Origin: Amyloporia xantha
Lineage: Eukaryota > Basidiomycota > Agaricomycetes > Polyporales > Adustoporiaceae
Reading direction: 5' to 3'
Assembly (NCBI GenBank): GCA_036971615.1
Contig: JAYKKR010000002.1
Span: forward strand, 1,240,001-1,304,000
Length of the DNA stretch: 64,000 bases
Part shown: in pieces, positions 1 through 12,013 of the stretch
Layout: every line of letters begins with the position of its first letter
How positions within the stretch are numbered: the first letter of the stretch is position 1
Notes under the pieces: generated by a model
What the model was told of the DNA's origin: nothing
Seen by the model: only the letters and a program-made list of their open reading frames with translations
Databases searched by the model: none
Position numbers and translations under genes: made by a program

Positions 1-1153
1 GGGCGGGGGCGGTTGATGAGGGGGAACTCGGGGGGGTAGGGCTCTTCGTCGTCGTCCTCATCGGATGGCAGGCCCACGAACTCGATGTGTTCTGTGAATG
101 AGACAGGTGAAGGGGAGGTCTATGGGAGGACGGGCGGGAAGGGACTTACGATTCGCCGGCGGCTCGTCGCGGACGGAACATTTCTTCCGCGCGATCATGC
201 ACGGCTCGCAGACGTGGCGGCGGGTGCCGTCGCCAGCGCAGCGATAACCCTTGTAGGTGCAGAACGCGCAGGGCGGATGGTTGAGGTAGGCGATGGGGCC
301 TCGCCGGTCGCGGTTCGGACGATCCGCGAGGTTCTTCTTGAGGTCGGAGGCGGCGGCGGTGCCGGTGCGACGGGGAGGAACCTTGATCGAAAGACGGGGC
401 GCTTTTGGGGGCTTCGGGGCGGCCGTCTTGCCCTTCGTTTGCCGCTTCCTGCCGCCTACGGTGCGTGGTGGCGGCGGGGATGGCGGGGCGAGGTCGGACG
501 ACGGATCTGCCTCCTCCTCTCCCTCATCGTCCCCCAACTCCTCGGTCGTCGGGGTTAGCGGCACGCTTCCGCCTGGAGAGGCGGCGTGACTTACTTCGTC
601 CGTTTCTGACGGGCTCGTATAGCGGGAGCCTGAGGCGGAGGTGTCGGCGTCGTTGGGAGGAAACGAGGCAAGGGGCCAGAGGCTGCGGAGGGTGCGAGCC
701 CGGCGGTTCCAGGTGAAGTTCTGGGTGCCGGCGAGAAAGACGGCGTGATGGGAAGGGGAGAGGCGCTGCAGGAGAGTGTCATAATATTGGTCTGCGACGG
801 GGAAATCGTCGCGGTAGGCCATGAGCCGGCCGCGCGTCGCGGCGACCCAGACCTGCAGGTCCTTGGGGGGAGCGCTGCGTGGAGTCGTTTGGTGGCTGGC
901 CACAGCGTGGGCCGCGGACAGGGCCACCTGGTGGGGGTCGCAAAGTTAGGAGGCGGCAGAGATGGGGAGGAGTGGTCCGGTTGCTTACCCAGGTCTGACC
1001 CAGCGCGTTCACCCAGCGGAGCCAGTTTTGCAGGTCCTGGGGCGAGGCGTCCTCATCGAGCGTGGGCTCCGCGCTGCGCAGAGTGTCGAGGCGCTGTTCG
1101 ATGACCGGGAGGGAGCGGCGGGCGGCGGTAGGGGTGGTGAGGTCGACGGACAT
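1..1153 (-). CDS. Partial hypothetical protein with a C-terminal Cys-rich (zinc-cluster-like) motif
   Basis: The start codon is at 1153. Exons are 989-1153, 150-927 and 1-91 (continuing off the window); introns of 61 and 58 nt have GTAAGC/GTAAGT donors and CAG acceptors. Exon 1 encodes exactly 55 residues. The protein has a helical, Trp-containing N-terminus, a long acidic and Pro-rich middle, a basic Lys/Arg/Pro stretch, and then a Cys cluster of the form C-x2-C-x5-C-x10-C-x2-C-x6-C. That is close to fungal Cys6 zinc clusters but not canonical in spacing. A DNA- or RNA-binding role is inference. The downstream neighbour at 1610-2409 on the same strand has the same first-exon length and intron phase, so the two may be paralogs. 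The 3' end is missing. Confidence 0.6.
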
Positions 1154-1609
1154 GGTTGCGGAGGGAGCAGGTCGAGGTCGGGGAGGGCGATGGGGAGGTA
1201 AAGGGCGAGGACGGAGGGAAGGGGAGGACGTTGGGGATGAAGAAGCGGGTGCCGTTCCCCTCGTTTGGCAGCCTCTGGGGGAGCAGCGGGATGCGCGGCA
1301 GGGGCGCCTCGAGGTGGGCGCGTGCCCCAGCGCTATCGATCTTAACGCGATCGCGGCCCGATCGCGTGCATCTGCGATGATTGGACGCCTGAAGGCTCGG
1401 GGATTCGCTCGGGGATTAGGACGGCGGACCGACCGAGGACGGTCGGAATTTAAGTGGGTAGGGGGTGTAAGGAATGGGTACGCGCTACCCTATGAACGGA
1501 CGGTAGGGCAGGACGAGACAGCGGAACGGAGGAGATGCGATCACGCGGGACAAAGGAGCTCAGCGGAAGCGAGCATGGCATTCGAACGGAACGACTACAG
1601 GACGGAACG

Positions 1610-2409
1610 CTAATCTACGGTCGACAAGTCGATGGGAGCGTCGGGCCCTTCCCCGCCGACGTCAGAGAACGAACGGTGGCGCGGGGGACGATAAATAGTC
1701 TCCCGGTGGTAACGGAAATCCTCCTCCGCAGGGGTACGGGCCCGCGAGGGACCTCCCTCCCGACGTCCTCCCCTCCCTCCCAGAGCATGAGCGGCAACAC
1801 GGATCGAGTGCTCTAGGTCTTCGAACGCCCGCGGATAGGGACGCATACGGTCCAAAGTGTCCGAGAACTGGCGGGCGACAAGTTCGAGCCGTTCTAAAGC
1901 TTCATCGGTACGTTCCTCGGCGATGCGGGGAGGGGTCCAGAAGGCCTCTTCCGTGTACAACGGGAGGGGAGGCGGAGTACCAGCTTCGTCCCGCTGCGCA
2001 TTGGAACGAACCTCGTCGGGGCTCCAGGCGATCCCAGGATAGGGGACTGCACCGCGATGGCTCAGGGAGGAGCGGAAGATCGAGTCGATGTAGTGGACGA
2101 GCTCGCGGAGGGTGACGAAGGCAGTGAGCGGAGGGAGCGTGAGGTTCCCCGTGGCTATGGCTTGGGCTCGAGCTTCATAGGCAAGGCGCTGCGGGACGGG
2201 ACGTGAGGGGAAGGAAAGAGAAGTAAAAGAGAAGGTGGACAAACCAGCAGCCAGCGCACTCCGTGCGCCCAGGCAAGCCAAGCAGCCGGATCGGAAGGGC
2301 GGAATGAAGGCTCAACAACGCACTCAGCGCGAAGCACGTCTACGAGGAGGAGGTAGCGGCGGACATGGAGGGAACCGATGGGGTCGGTGGGTTCGGCAGG
2401 CTCAGACAT
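1610..2409 (-). CDS. Hypothetical protein, probable diverged paralog of the gene at 1-1153
   Basis: The model is ATG at 2409, exon 1 2245-2409, a 56-nt phase-0 intron (donor GTTTGT, acceptor CAG), exon 2 1612-2188 and stop at 1610, giving 247 residues. An upstream in-frame Met at 2571 is rejected because a TATA-like box at 2536-2542 lies between them. Exon 1 is again 165 nt (55 codons) and ends in a Trp-rich segment (WLAWAHGVRWLL), like the WLRWVNALGQTW segment that ends exon 1 of the gene at 1-1153. The second exon is Arg/Pro-rich with no domain I recognise and has no Cys cluster. Function unknown. Confidence 0.55.
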
Positions 2410-2535
2410 GGCGAATGAGGCGAAGGGAGGGAAGGGCGCGCGGAAGGAGGATAAGTAAGTCAGGGGAAGAGTCGGAGGGGAGGTAGCGGGAGGAAGCGGG
2501 AGGGAGAGTGACGTGGCAGCGCACGCGGGACAAGG

Positions 2536-2542
2536 TATATAT
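2536..2542 (-). promoter_or_regulatory. TATA-like box upstream of the gene at 1610-2409
   Basis: The sequence TATATAT lies about 127 bp upstream of the chosen ATG at 2409, the only TATA-like element in the local GC-rich DNA. It supports the downstream Met as the start. Confidence 0.4.
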
Positions 2543-2740
2543 GAGGAAGGGGGACGAGGCGGAAGGGGCATCTACCATCTGGTACGAGCTGCGACTGGGA
2601 TTTTGACTTTCACGCGACCGGGTTTTCTTGCTCAGCGGAGCTACACTGCGTTTTACTTCTACGAGAGGGCGAGCAAGCGGTTTGACCCATTTTACTGCGA
2701 TTCGGGATATCTACTGCGTACTTAGGACTGCGACTGCGAC

Positions 2741-3229
2741 TTGCCTGGGATAGCACACATAGAGCCCCCCCCCCCATATACCTACGAGTCTCTAGCTCAA
2801 TCAAATTCTTTTCTCTCTTGCTCATCCTCCGTGCCAGACGCTGCGAACGTCTTCACTCCTCTTCCCCTTCGACTCATTGATCTGTTCCTTCCAGGTGTGC
2901 TTATCGCACAGCGGGAGGAGCACCAAGCCTTACATCGCTGTGGTCGACCTGGTCATATCGCTGCTCGCTGCATGTATGACATGCCTCAACACGTGAAGGA
3001 TTGGGCGATGGGTTGGAATTCTGGTGAGCGTGCTCGGTTGGCGCAGGACAGTCTGGATCCCAGTGTTACGTATGCTTCTGCTTCTGCTCATCACGTTGTT
3101 ATTGAATCTTTGGACTCACCTCCTGCTTCTCCACGTTATCCTAATTCTCGTCTTCCACATTCTCGATCTCGCACACCTTCCCCCGATGCTTATGATCTCA
3201 GTCCCGTTGATTTTGTCCAACTGATTTGA
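2741..3229 (+). pseudogene. Gag-like zinc-knuckle fragment of an LTR retrotransposon
   Basis: This open frame carries CGRPGHIAARC, the core of a CCHC zinc knuckle of retroelement Gag (C-x2-C-x4-H-x4-C). The first Cys is replaced: the position three residues before the remaining Cys is Leu (ALHRC). The segment after it (MPQHVKDW, then Ser/Pro/Arg-rich) ends at a stop 50 bp before a purine-rich tract and an LTR-like sequence. No protease, integrase or reverse transcriptase follows, so this is a truncated or Gag-only element. The start is arbitrary; an acceptor-like site near 2895 could begin the real exon. Confidence 0.4.
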
Positions 3230-3282
3230 TATTTTACTTATTTGGTTCAGTGGGAGTTTTTAGCGTGCTCACGTAGTGGGAG

Positions 3283-3498
3283 TGTTAGAGTAGACGTTCG
3301 CGCGCTAAGCGCCGTAGTACAAATACGTACATACACGGCCAGCACGATCCGCGACGGCCTCCTTCAAATACAGTTCGCTTGCTTCCGCGACTTCTCGTGA
3401 GCCTTAGGTGTCGGTGTCGGTGTCTGCGCTATCTCGTGCCCTCTCGCTTCTCATCTTTGTGCTCTCTCAGATCTCATCTTCCATTCATTCTGCTGACA
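3283..3498 (+). repeat. Possible solo/3' LTR of a copia-like element
   Basis: A purine-rich tract (GTAGTGGGAG, 3273-3282) is directly followed by TGTTAG, and a matching end CTGACA occurs at 3493-3498. This gives a 216-bp TG...CA sequence with imperfect inverted ends. It sits just 3' of the gag-like frame, as a polypurine tract and 3' LTR would. No 5' LTR copy was found in the window, so the call rests on order and end motifs only. Confidence 0.35.
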
Positions 3499-3575
3499 GG
3501 CGCATACAGATTCAGCAGCCGCAGGTTGACTTTCTTGAATTGACGGGGCAGTTTCACCGACTCTGGTGACATTTG

Positions 3576-6500
3576 TTATAATGAAAGGCCAGCAGGTAAA
3601 AATTTAGTACCTCTGTTATCACATGCGGCCATGTTGCCGATGAGATTGAGGAATGTTCCTCGTTGGCGTTTGACTCTTGCGTCTCCCTGAAGAATTCCTT
3701 TAAGAGTCTTTAAAATAGCGGTATCATCGTCGGTCTGTTCTTCTGCCGTTAGGTCTTCAAGATGCCGAATCTGTAAACTGAGGTGAATGCGAGAAGAAGA
3801 CCAACAGAGAACAACAATGCAAACTAGATCATTGATTAGTTGGCATTTAACCCAGCCACGCATCATCGTTGCTTCCAGTTCACCTCCCGTGTGTCCATTG
3901 TTTTTGAATCGCCCCAAAAACCCATTGTTGCATTCATACGCGTATGTCCACCACGAGTATACGGGACCTAAACGCAAGAGAAATTCAGTGAAGTGTGTTG
4001 CTATGTGGAAGTACGGGGTCATGTGGCATCCCATGATGCACCAGGCTTGACAGGCACGCGCGTGACAATTGTGCGCACGTTGGATCTCGTACGGCGTAAT
4101 TGACGAAGAGGCCCAGATTCGCATTGCAGTGCAGAACTCGAGGACATTTTCATAGTGCTGTGTGTAGTTTCGATTTATTGTCGCCTTCTCTGCTGCCTCA
4201 CGCTGGGCCGAGGAGATGTCTGTCTGCCGTTCGAGATGTTTGAGACGACGCGCTCGAAGAAGTTCCTCTTTGTTTGTCAATGCTTGCCCGGCTTTAGTGT
4301 TGTTCTTGGGTCGAGGAGAATCGGAGTCGGGGATGTCACCGTCAAGCTCCCATGCATGGTATAGTGCTATCGGCAAGACTGTTAGCAAATTGCGCCACTG
4401 ATCGGCTTTGATAGAGCCGCCATCAGCGATCTGCGTGCAAATTGAGGGAACTCAATCATTGATTCTGTGGCGGCAGATATGCACATACCTTGTGTGGCAC
4501 CCGCCCAATAGTTGAAGGCCACCAAATGGAACCCAAGAAGTTCTCGAGCTTTTCGAGTGGCTTATCATTGCGATTTCGTTTTGTGAACATACCTCCACCA
4601 ACAAGTATCTCCTGAAAAAGATGCTTGGTTTCACCTGCATTGTAAGTTGTGAGAACACGACACAACATGAGTAACAGCTATCGGCAAATGTTGCAATTAC
4701 CAAACCTAAGAACGTGGCATGCATGAAGTCGGGTGGCGAGTCACGCGCAGGCATCCAGTCTGGTAGTATGTCCAAAATTGACCATCGGATACCGCGTCGC
4801 TCTGCAATCTCTTCGCGTGCCTCAGGGTCCGCATTGCGAGCTAGAAAAGCATACTTCAGGTACCGCCAGTCATCTCGCATGCGAAATGCTGCCACGAGTT
4901 AACGGTCACATTGGCTTCTTGTTAGTATTCAACTAGGCCAGTATTAGACGAATCAGGGTTGAAACCTACTAGTGGAGTCAAAACATTCAGAAGAAACCAA
5001 TGAATCGAATGTTTGATGACAGTATGAGCATGTAAAGTCATTTGAAGTGACTCCACGGAGACCTGCAGCTTTGCGGCTAGCTGGAAGATCAGAAACATCA
5101 ATATAAAGGGTTCCATGAACTAGTTGCTCGTCATCTTGAGGAAGTTTGAAGGATATACCTGCCATACCGACGTGATTCAAGAGTGAAGAACTATGCAACA
5201 ACATAACTACCTCTCTCCAGTTTGAGGACATCGTGCACGAAGGGCTCTAAGACATAGTTAAGCTCTTCTAATGACGGCTCATGCGGACCCGGGATAACAC
5301 AGGCGAGGATCGTCTCGTCGCGAAGAAAGCGTTTTGACCGAGGATTGTTGCAAATGGTGATGTAGAGTGCGCCGGTAGAGTGATAGGACTTCTTGACCGA
5401 GCTGAACCTGGCCGTGCATGAACAGCGTGAGTCTGTGTATGTCGCACACTGTTCACGATACTTACCAATCAATATTGAACATCAAGACCAGTCCGCAGGG
5501 CAGTGAAGTGAATCGCTGATGTAGCTGCTTGATGTCGACATCTTCAATGCCCCATTTGCCACCTCTGCGGCGCTCTAGGCCTGCCTGTATTGCTCGCCAA
5601 CCCCACCCGTCGTAAATGTCATTGAGGCGAAAAGCAAGATCTGGAAAGGCGTCCCAGCTGCGAGTTTGAAGCGGGCTGATACGTTGTGGTTGATCTTGGT
5701 CTTGACGCCATAGCTGTAGCTCATCTAGCTTTCCTGGGCGGAGAAGAATGCGTTGAATTGCGGGTATCAACGGCATGGTCGGAAGAATCTTGACCGGAGT
5801 ACGCTTGATCTGACCGCCACTGAGACGCTTTGTAGTATAAAGGCTACCAGAGCAGGCAGGACGGGTACAATTTGGTGACATGAGCTCAGACAGCTCAGAC
5901 GGATGGTGGCGAAACCAGCAGACATCACATAAGAAATAATACACTATATATTGATCTGGGTCGACCCCTAGGCGTCGTTCAACTGTGCGTAATGTGAGCG
6001 CCATCTTGTCGAGGCCTTGAATGTGGCAGCCTGTGCGCGCAGATAGAGACTGAAGGAGGTTGCGTTCACTTTCGAGTATATGCTGCACCAGATCTTGAGT
6101 AGCGTGGTGGAAGGAAGCGGCAATGAATGCGTTTATGTACGCATTGCGAATGAGAGGATCTTCGTCAAATGCTGGCGGCCGTTCGCCCAGTATAGTATCG
6201 GCGCCCGAGTCATTATTGCCATCGAGAATCTGGCCGAATATCTGTTCTCTAGACGCATACAGAGGGTCATTTTCGATGTTCATAGTGTCGTCGTCATCGT
6301 CGTCGTCGTCATTGTCTTGGTTGTCGTCTTCTTCTTGATTTGCTGCACTATTTGAATTGATGTGGCTGCTGGTGAATGACACAGGCACACCGAGTGGTGA
6401 GCTTGGAGCAGAGCTAGAGGGTGAGCCGCCTGCAGGACCAGGAGAAAACAGGGCCTGAGAGCTTCCGGGAGAGATAGGAGCTGGTGTATGTCCAGCAGGT

Positions 6501-6823
6501 AGCTGGGAATCGTAATTAGCAGTGGCAGATGAGTTGGGTTGGTGAGTGAGCCGTGGATCTATGTGTGAGGCTGAACCGTGACCAAGGGAAATGTTGCCTG
6601 CAGCCTGAGAAACTTGTGACGGCGGCTGAGGATTTTGAGTATGTGTTCGAGCTTGAGCATCACGATCCCTGCGAAGATGTATGCGCCTGTTCTGCGTGGT
6701 CTGTAGTGACGATGCGGGATCTGCTGAACAGCGGGTGCAAGGACATCGCTTCAAATTGTATGGATCAGCTGCATATGGTTTACGACCCAGCTGCAGGTCG
6801 TATGGGGAAGAATCTCGCGGCAT
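3576..6823 (-). CDS. TNP2-type (CACTA/EnSpm) transposase
   Basis: This is a transposase for a cut-and-paste CACTA-type element. My six-exon model is 5466-6823, 5211-5407, 4970-5158, 4706-4888, 4489-4634 and 3576-4430. All junctions are GT-AG and in phase, giving about 975 residues. The N-terminus has a Cys motif (CPCTRC) followed by Arg/His-rich sequence, then a low-complexity linker with an Asp run. The central Tnp2 domain contains YHSTGALYITICNNPRSKR, SDFTC-like CSYC, and DFMHATFLG segments typical of the family. The C-terminal part retains a WWTYAYECNNGFLG segment typical of these proteins. The last 80 residues may hide one more intron, so the 3' end is uncertain. No CACTA terminal repeats could be located. 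The frame is intact. Confidence 0.75.
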
Positions 6824-6995
6824 AATGGATGTATGCGTGTATATTCAGTTAAGCACAGCGAACGTAGTGGTAGCGGCGCGTACGGTGTACATGGTGAAAG
6901 TATGCGAGTATGGACTTAGACGAACGGCGGACGCGAAGAGGTCACGAGATCGTGTAGATGCTGACATAATGAATATGCCGGCCAGGAGATAGAAC

Positions 6996-7084
6996 GGAAA
7001 TCTGGGTTCTCCTCTGAATTACCTTGCACAGGAAATCTGGAAGACGACCGCCGGAAAACTCGCCGTAGATCTTAAATTTCCTGG
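6996..7084. repeat. Short sub-terminal repeats beside the TNP2 gene
   Basis: GGAAATCTGG occurs at 6996-7005 and again at 7031-7040, with a near-inverted form (AAATTTCCTGG) at 7074-7084. CACTA elements often carry clustered sub-terminal repeats 5' of the transposase gene, so these may mark the element's end. The true terminus is not identified. Confidence 0.3.
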
Positions 7085-7155
7085 AGATTTTCGGTAAGGA
7101 AATTTCGGTCTGACGTGCAGTGTATGTAAGTTCTTTGGTTCCGTGACAAAGTATA

Positions 7156-7376
7156 CATCAGCAAAATCAACGTGTTTTATTATTTTCCTTTTTTGTCTTG
7201 TTGCGTCTTATTTTACCAGAAAAGGAAACTAAGGCATCAAAGGACTCAGAAAGAGTGTCGATCGCATTGGGGCAAGACACGCTCGCATTATAGATTGTCT
7301 TATTTTCCTTACACAAGACATCAAGTCCAAATAAGGAGAAAAAGGTAAACAATACAAATGTTTGATTTTGCTGATG
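7156..7376. mobile_element. MITE-like 221-bp element with 15-bp perfect terminal inverted repeats
   Basis: CATCAGCAAAATCAA at 7156-7170 is perfectly inverted at 7362-7376. Inward of this the arms remain similar (T-rich with TTTTCC/TTTACC blocks on one side, the complement on the other). The interior is AT-rich and non-coding. No clear target-site duplication is visible; an AT dinucleotide may flank a shorter core. It lies 143 bp upstream of the broken F-box gene. Confidence 0.5.
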
Positions 7377-7519
7377 ACTAGAAAGCGATTCCGTCTTCGA
7401 CTTTCCCAACATCACGGATTTCTCTTTATCTCACTGCCCCTGCTTTGCAATCAAGGTAAAACACCATACACAGGGTACATATCCTGCAATCTCCGTACTC
7501 AGAATCGACATCAGCAAAC

Positions 7520-8683
7520 ATGGGACAGGATTGGCAACTTGAATTGTGGGTGATCTCTTGGTAGCCGTTACTAACCGCAGAGTATGCGTCCTCAGGGTTA
7601 ATCTAGACAAAAAGGAGGTCTCCGGAAGCCTAGGAAATCTCGGAGAAATCCTGTTCGACGAAATGATACCGCCTCTGCTAATGCAATTCTTAATTACCCC
7701 ATTGCCGTACCCCAAACCAACCTTTATTCTTGTCAAGGCAGGTATTGTCTAAGCCTTCTTTTTTGACCATTTAATTACATTTCTTTTCAGGAAAGCAAGC
7801 CTTTCATCCGGTCCTTCGCCCTTGGCCGTTTGGACCTTCCGGCTGAGCTAATAATCCTCATATTTGTCAACATCCATGATCTCATGGGTGTTATATTTCT
7901 CACGCTGACCAACGGCTCCTTCACGTCATTTGGCCACCAGAGGGTGTATGAGATTATGTGCACAATTCGATGGCATTGGGCCGGGGACCGTGTCATTTGT
8001 CTGGGGATTATATGAAAGATGATGATCTTCCAGACGGGATGATCACTCAAGACGAGCTGAAGGAGCTGCGTAAAAGTACGGAGTATCCACCTCCAGTAGC
8101 AAACAATGCAGACAAGTTGGGCAGCTCGACCGACTGTGACTCAGATGATGCGTACATCCCAACTCTTTATGACATCTCTGAGTCCAGGACAAGATTATTT
8201 CGGAAAATCGAGACGGAAGCTCCTCATTATTACTCGGAACAATACGGCGAACGACTTCCATATCATGAGTACACCCGATACGTTGATCTATGTGTGGAAT
8301 GGGAGCTGAACGTGGTGTCGACAGAACGCAAGGATCTCGAGTAGTCTCTCTGCAACATTTCAAAGCGGGTATACGTGCGCGGGGACGCGATTTCCGCCCG
8401 GTCAGGAGAACATTGTTCGGGGCCCTTACTCAACCTTCCTATTGGTTTTGGCCAAGTACTCCTATCACGGATTTGTTGGTCTTGGGACGACTCAGTCTCG
8501 ATGCAGTATCAAGGAGGGATACATCGCGGGGCATGGGCAGGCGATCACTTTGAGATCACAACGTTAGACCGCTTCAACCCTCCGCTATCATCGGGGGAGT
8601 GGAAGGACGTTTCTGAAGAGGTCCTGGACGAAGTCGTGAAAATCTGGGATTGCGAGTATGAGGGCCGGAAGCCGTGGCGATAG
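7520..8683 (+). pseudogene. Broken copy of the F-box-like MGQYW-family gene (copy 1)
   Basis: This is collinear with the intact gene at 19236-20385: a tiny first exon (ATG at 7520 encoding MGQDWQLEL), an exon with VNLDKKE, then the F-box-like segment LDLPAELIILIFVNI and the C-terminal GGIHRGAWAGDHFE block. Three lesions are visible. The second donor is GC instead of GT (AAG then GCAGGT at 7738). One base is missing near 8001-8008 compared with the intact copy, shifting the frame. A Trp codon of the intact copy is a TAG stop at 8342-8344, after which the same frame continues. Loss of function is therefore likely. The F-box would have linked substrates to an SCF ubiquitin ligase. Confidence 0.8.
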
Positions 8684-9048
8684 ATGTCTGCAAGAGATAC
8701 GACATGGACGGACATGTCTTAATGGCAGACTCGGAGTAGTTGGGCCGCAATAGTTAGTCGTTATTAAACACCATGACTGCAGATTTCATCTTCAATCTAC
8801 TCGCAACTCACTAGCTTGACATTGGCTATTATTCATGATGTAATATGTGCGGCAAATACACGGCCATGATAAAGGAATATATCTTGACTGTGGCGCATTC
8901 ACGTTTCTCTGTCGGTGCGTTCTCGGCTTGTCGTTTGTGCACGCTTCACGGTCATGAAAAGGCCTTTAAAAACAATCACAGGATCGGACATTGGAGATCA
9001 TTTGATTTTTATTCGGGCGCCTGACTCGGATTGCCACATCTTGAACAA

Positions 9049-10651
<1,603 letters not shown>

Positions 10652-10714
10652 GATATAGATCCAGTGCGAGGGCGGGCAGCGGCGATAGAGACATTATTTG
10701 TGTTCCGTGCTGTC

Positions 10715-10721
10715 GTTTATA
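10715..10721 (-). promoter_or_regulatory. TATA-like box of the minus-strand OYE gene
   Basis: TATAAAC on the minus strand lies 64 bp upstream of the ATG at 10651, a normal distance for a fungal TATA element. Confidence 0.4.
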
Positions 10722-12013
10722 TTGAGAGGGATGGATGCTTTATAATGTAGACGCGGAGATCTGGGTGATCTGCCCGTATCGTCCGGGTTTCATGATCACA
10801 CACACTTTCGCGAGCTGAAATATAAATACCCGGGCTTCGCGCTGCAGGAACGGGCATGCATTCGGCCTGTGCCACAATGCCCGACCCTGCAACGAAATGC
10901 AGAAGATGAAGTGGGCGCAAGGTAGCAACGTAGATATTACTATATAACTTACATCGAAGCCAGCCCGGTTTACTCTCATGGAGTCATTTCGATTTCGGGG
11001 AGGACTTGACGCAGTGATTGACATAATAATTGATGTCCTTCAGGTCCGCCTTCGGCTTCTAGATAGAGACATCGGAAAGGACCTGCCGTGAGGCAGATAA
11101 GGAATGAACATCGCGTCAGACAAGAACCTGCATTCAATCTCAGGTGATGATGAGAATGGCCGCGAATTGGTGACTGAAAATGACGGCCGCTGAGTAGGAA
11201 ATGGCGAATGCTTCCTGAGTAGCATGGCTTTGCCCGAGACGGCCGAGACTGATAGAGCTGAGCGTGCACTGGCATACGAAGCGAAGGTGGGATTTCACGA
11301 TATCTTGATATTTTCCGAAGCCGTCCAATATTGTATGTGAGTCGCGAGATGTGATACTATATGAAGCATGCAGCGGCGACGGTCAAATTCGAACTATGAT
11401 CGATCGGCGGGGCGCCACGTCGATAGAATTTGCCGCCGAAGAGACGCCCTCTTCCATCATATTGCGGTTGCTCTTTTCTGGCGGACTTTGCCACTTTAGA
11501 GTTGTGGTCACGGTGCATCCTGATCCTGCACAGCGAGCTCTAATAATCATCTGTTGCCGAGATGCGAATGCACCATTCTTCTCGGCTTTGAAGGCTGTTG
11601 CAGAAGACGTCTGTCACATGTCAATCGGGGTACAAGATCGGCGGTGGCACTTCGACATAAACAACCTCGAAGGACAGACATGGGCGGGCCTCCTGCAGGC
11701 CTTATGACTCTGGCCTCTTGTTTTTAATTACTGGTATGTGCATGCACGCCGTCTTGCGATACCATACTGATAACCTCTCCACGACGTTATTCCCGGAACG
11801 CCCAGAGGCTGCCATCTGGCATTCTCCATCGCAAATAGCCGCTAGTTCACAATATGTCTTCATCTCCACCGCCGCATCGTTTGTCAGACACAAACTGATG
11901 ATGGCCCGGCTTCCCCGCAAATCAACTGAAGCCAGCGACGGACATCGACAGCCCGTATTCTTCAGTTCAATCTTTGACCCCAACCACCTCTTGCCTCAAT
12001 TCCAGCGCCCGAC
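10722..12013. other. Divergent intergenic region between OYE and decarboxylase genes
   Basis: About 1.3 kb without a supportable gene; the open frames here show no codon pattern or homology I recognise. It is the shared upstream region of the OYE gene (minus) and the decarboxylase gene (plus), so common regulation is possible but not shown. Confidence 0.4.

Noticed and set aside
85..558. Long plus-strand open frame over the first gene
   Set aside because: It is the antisense shadow of the spliced minus-strand gene in GC-rich DNA; no start context or domain.
3230..7130. Complete CACTA transposon with terminal repeats
   Set aside because: I looked for CACTA...TAGTG ends on both sides of the transposase gene and found no matching pair, so only the gene and possible sub-terminal repeats are reported.
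11351..11707. 118-codon open frame between OYE and the decarboxylase
   Set aside because: No recognisable features and no splice partners; treated as chance.
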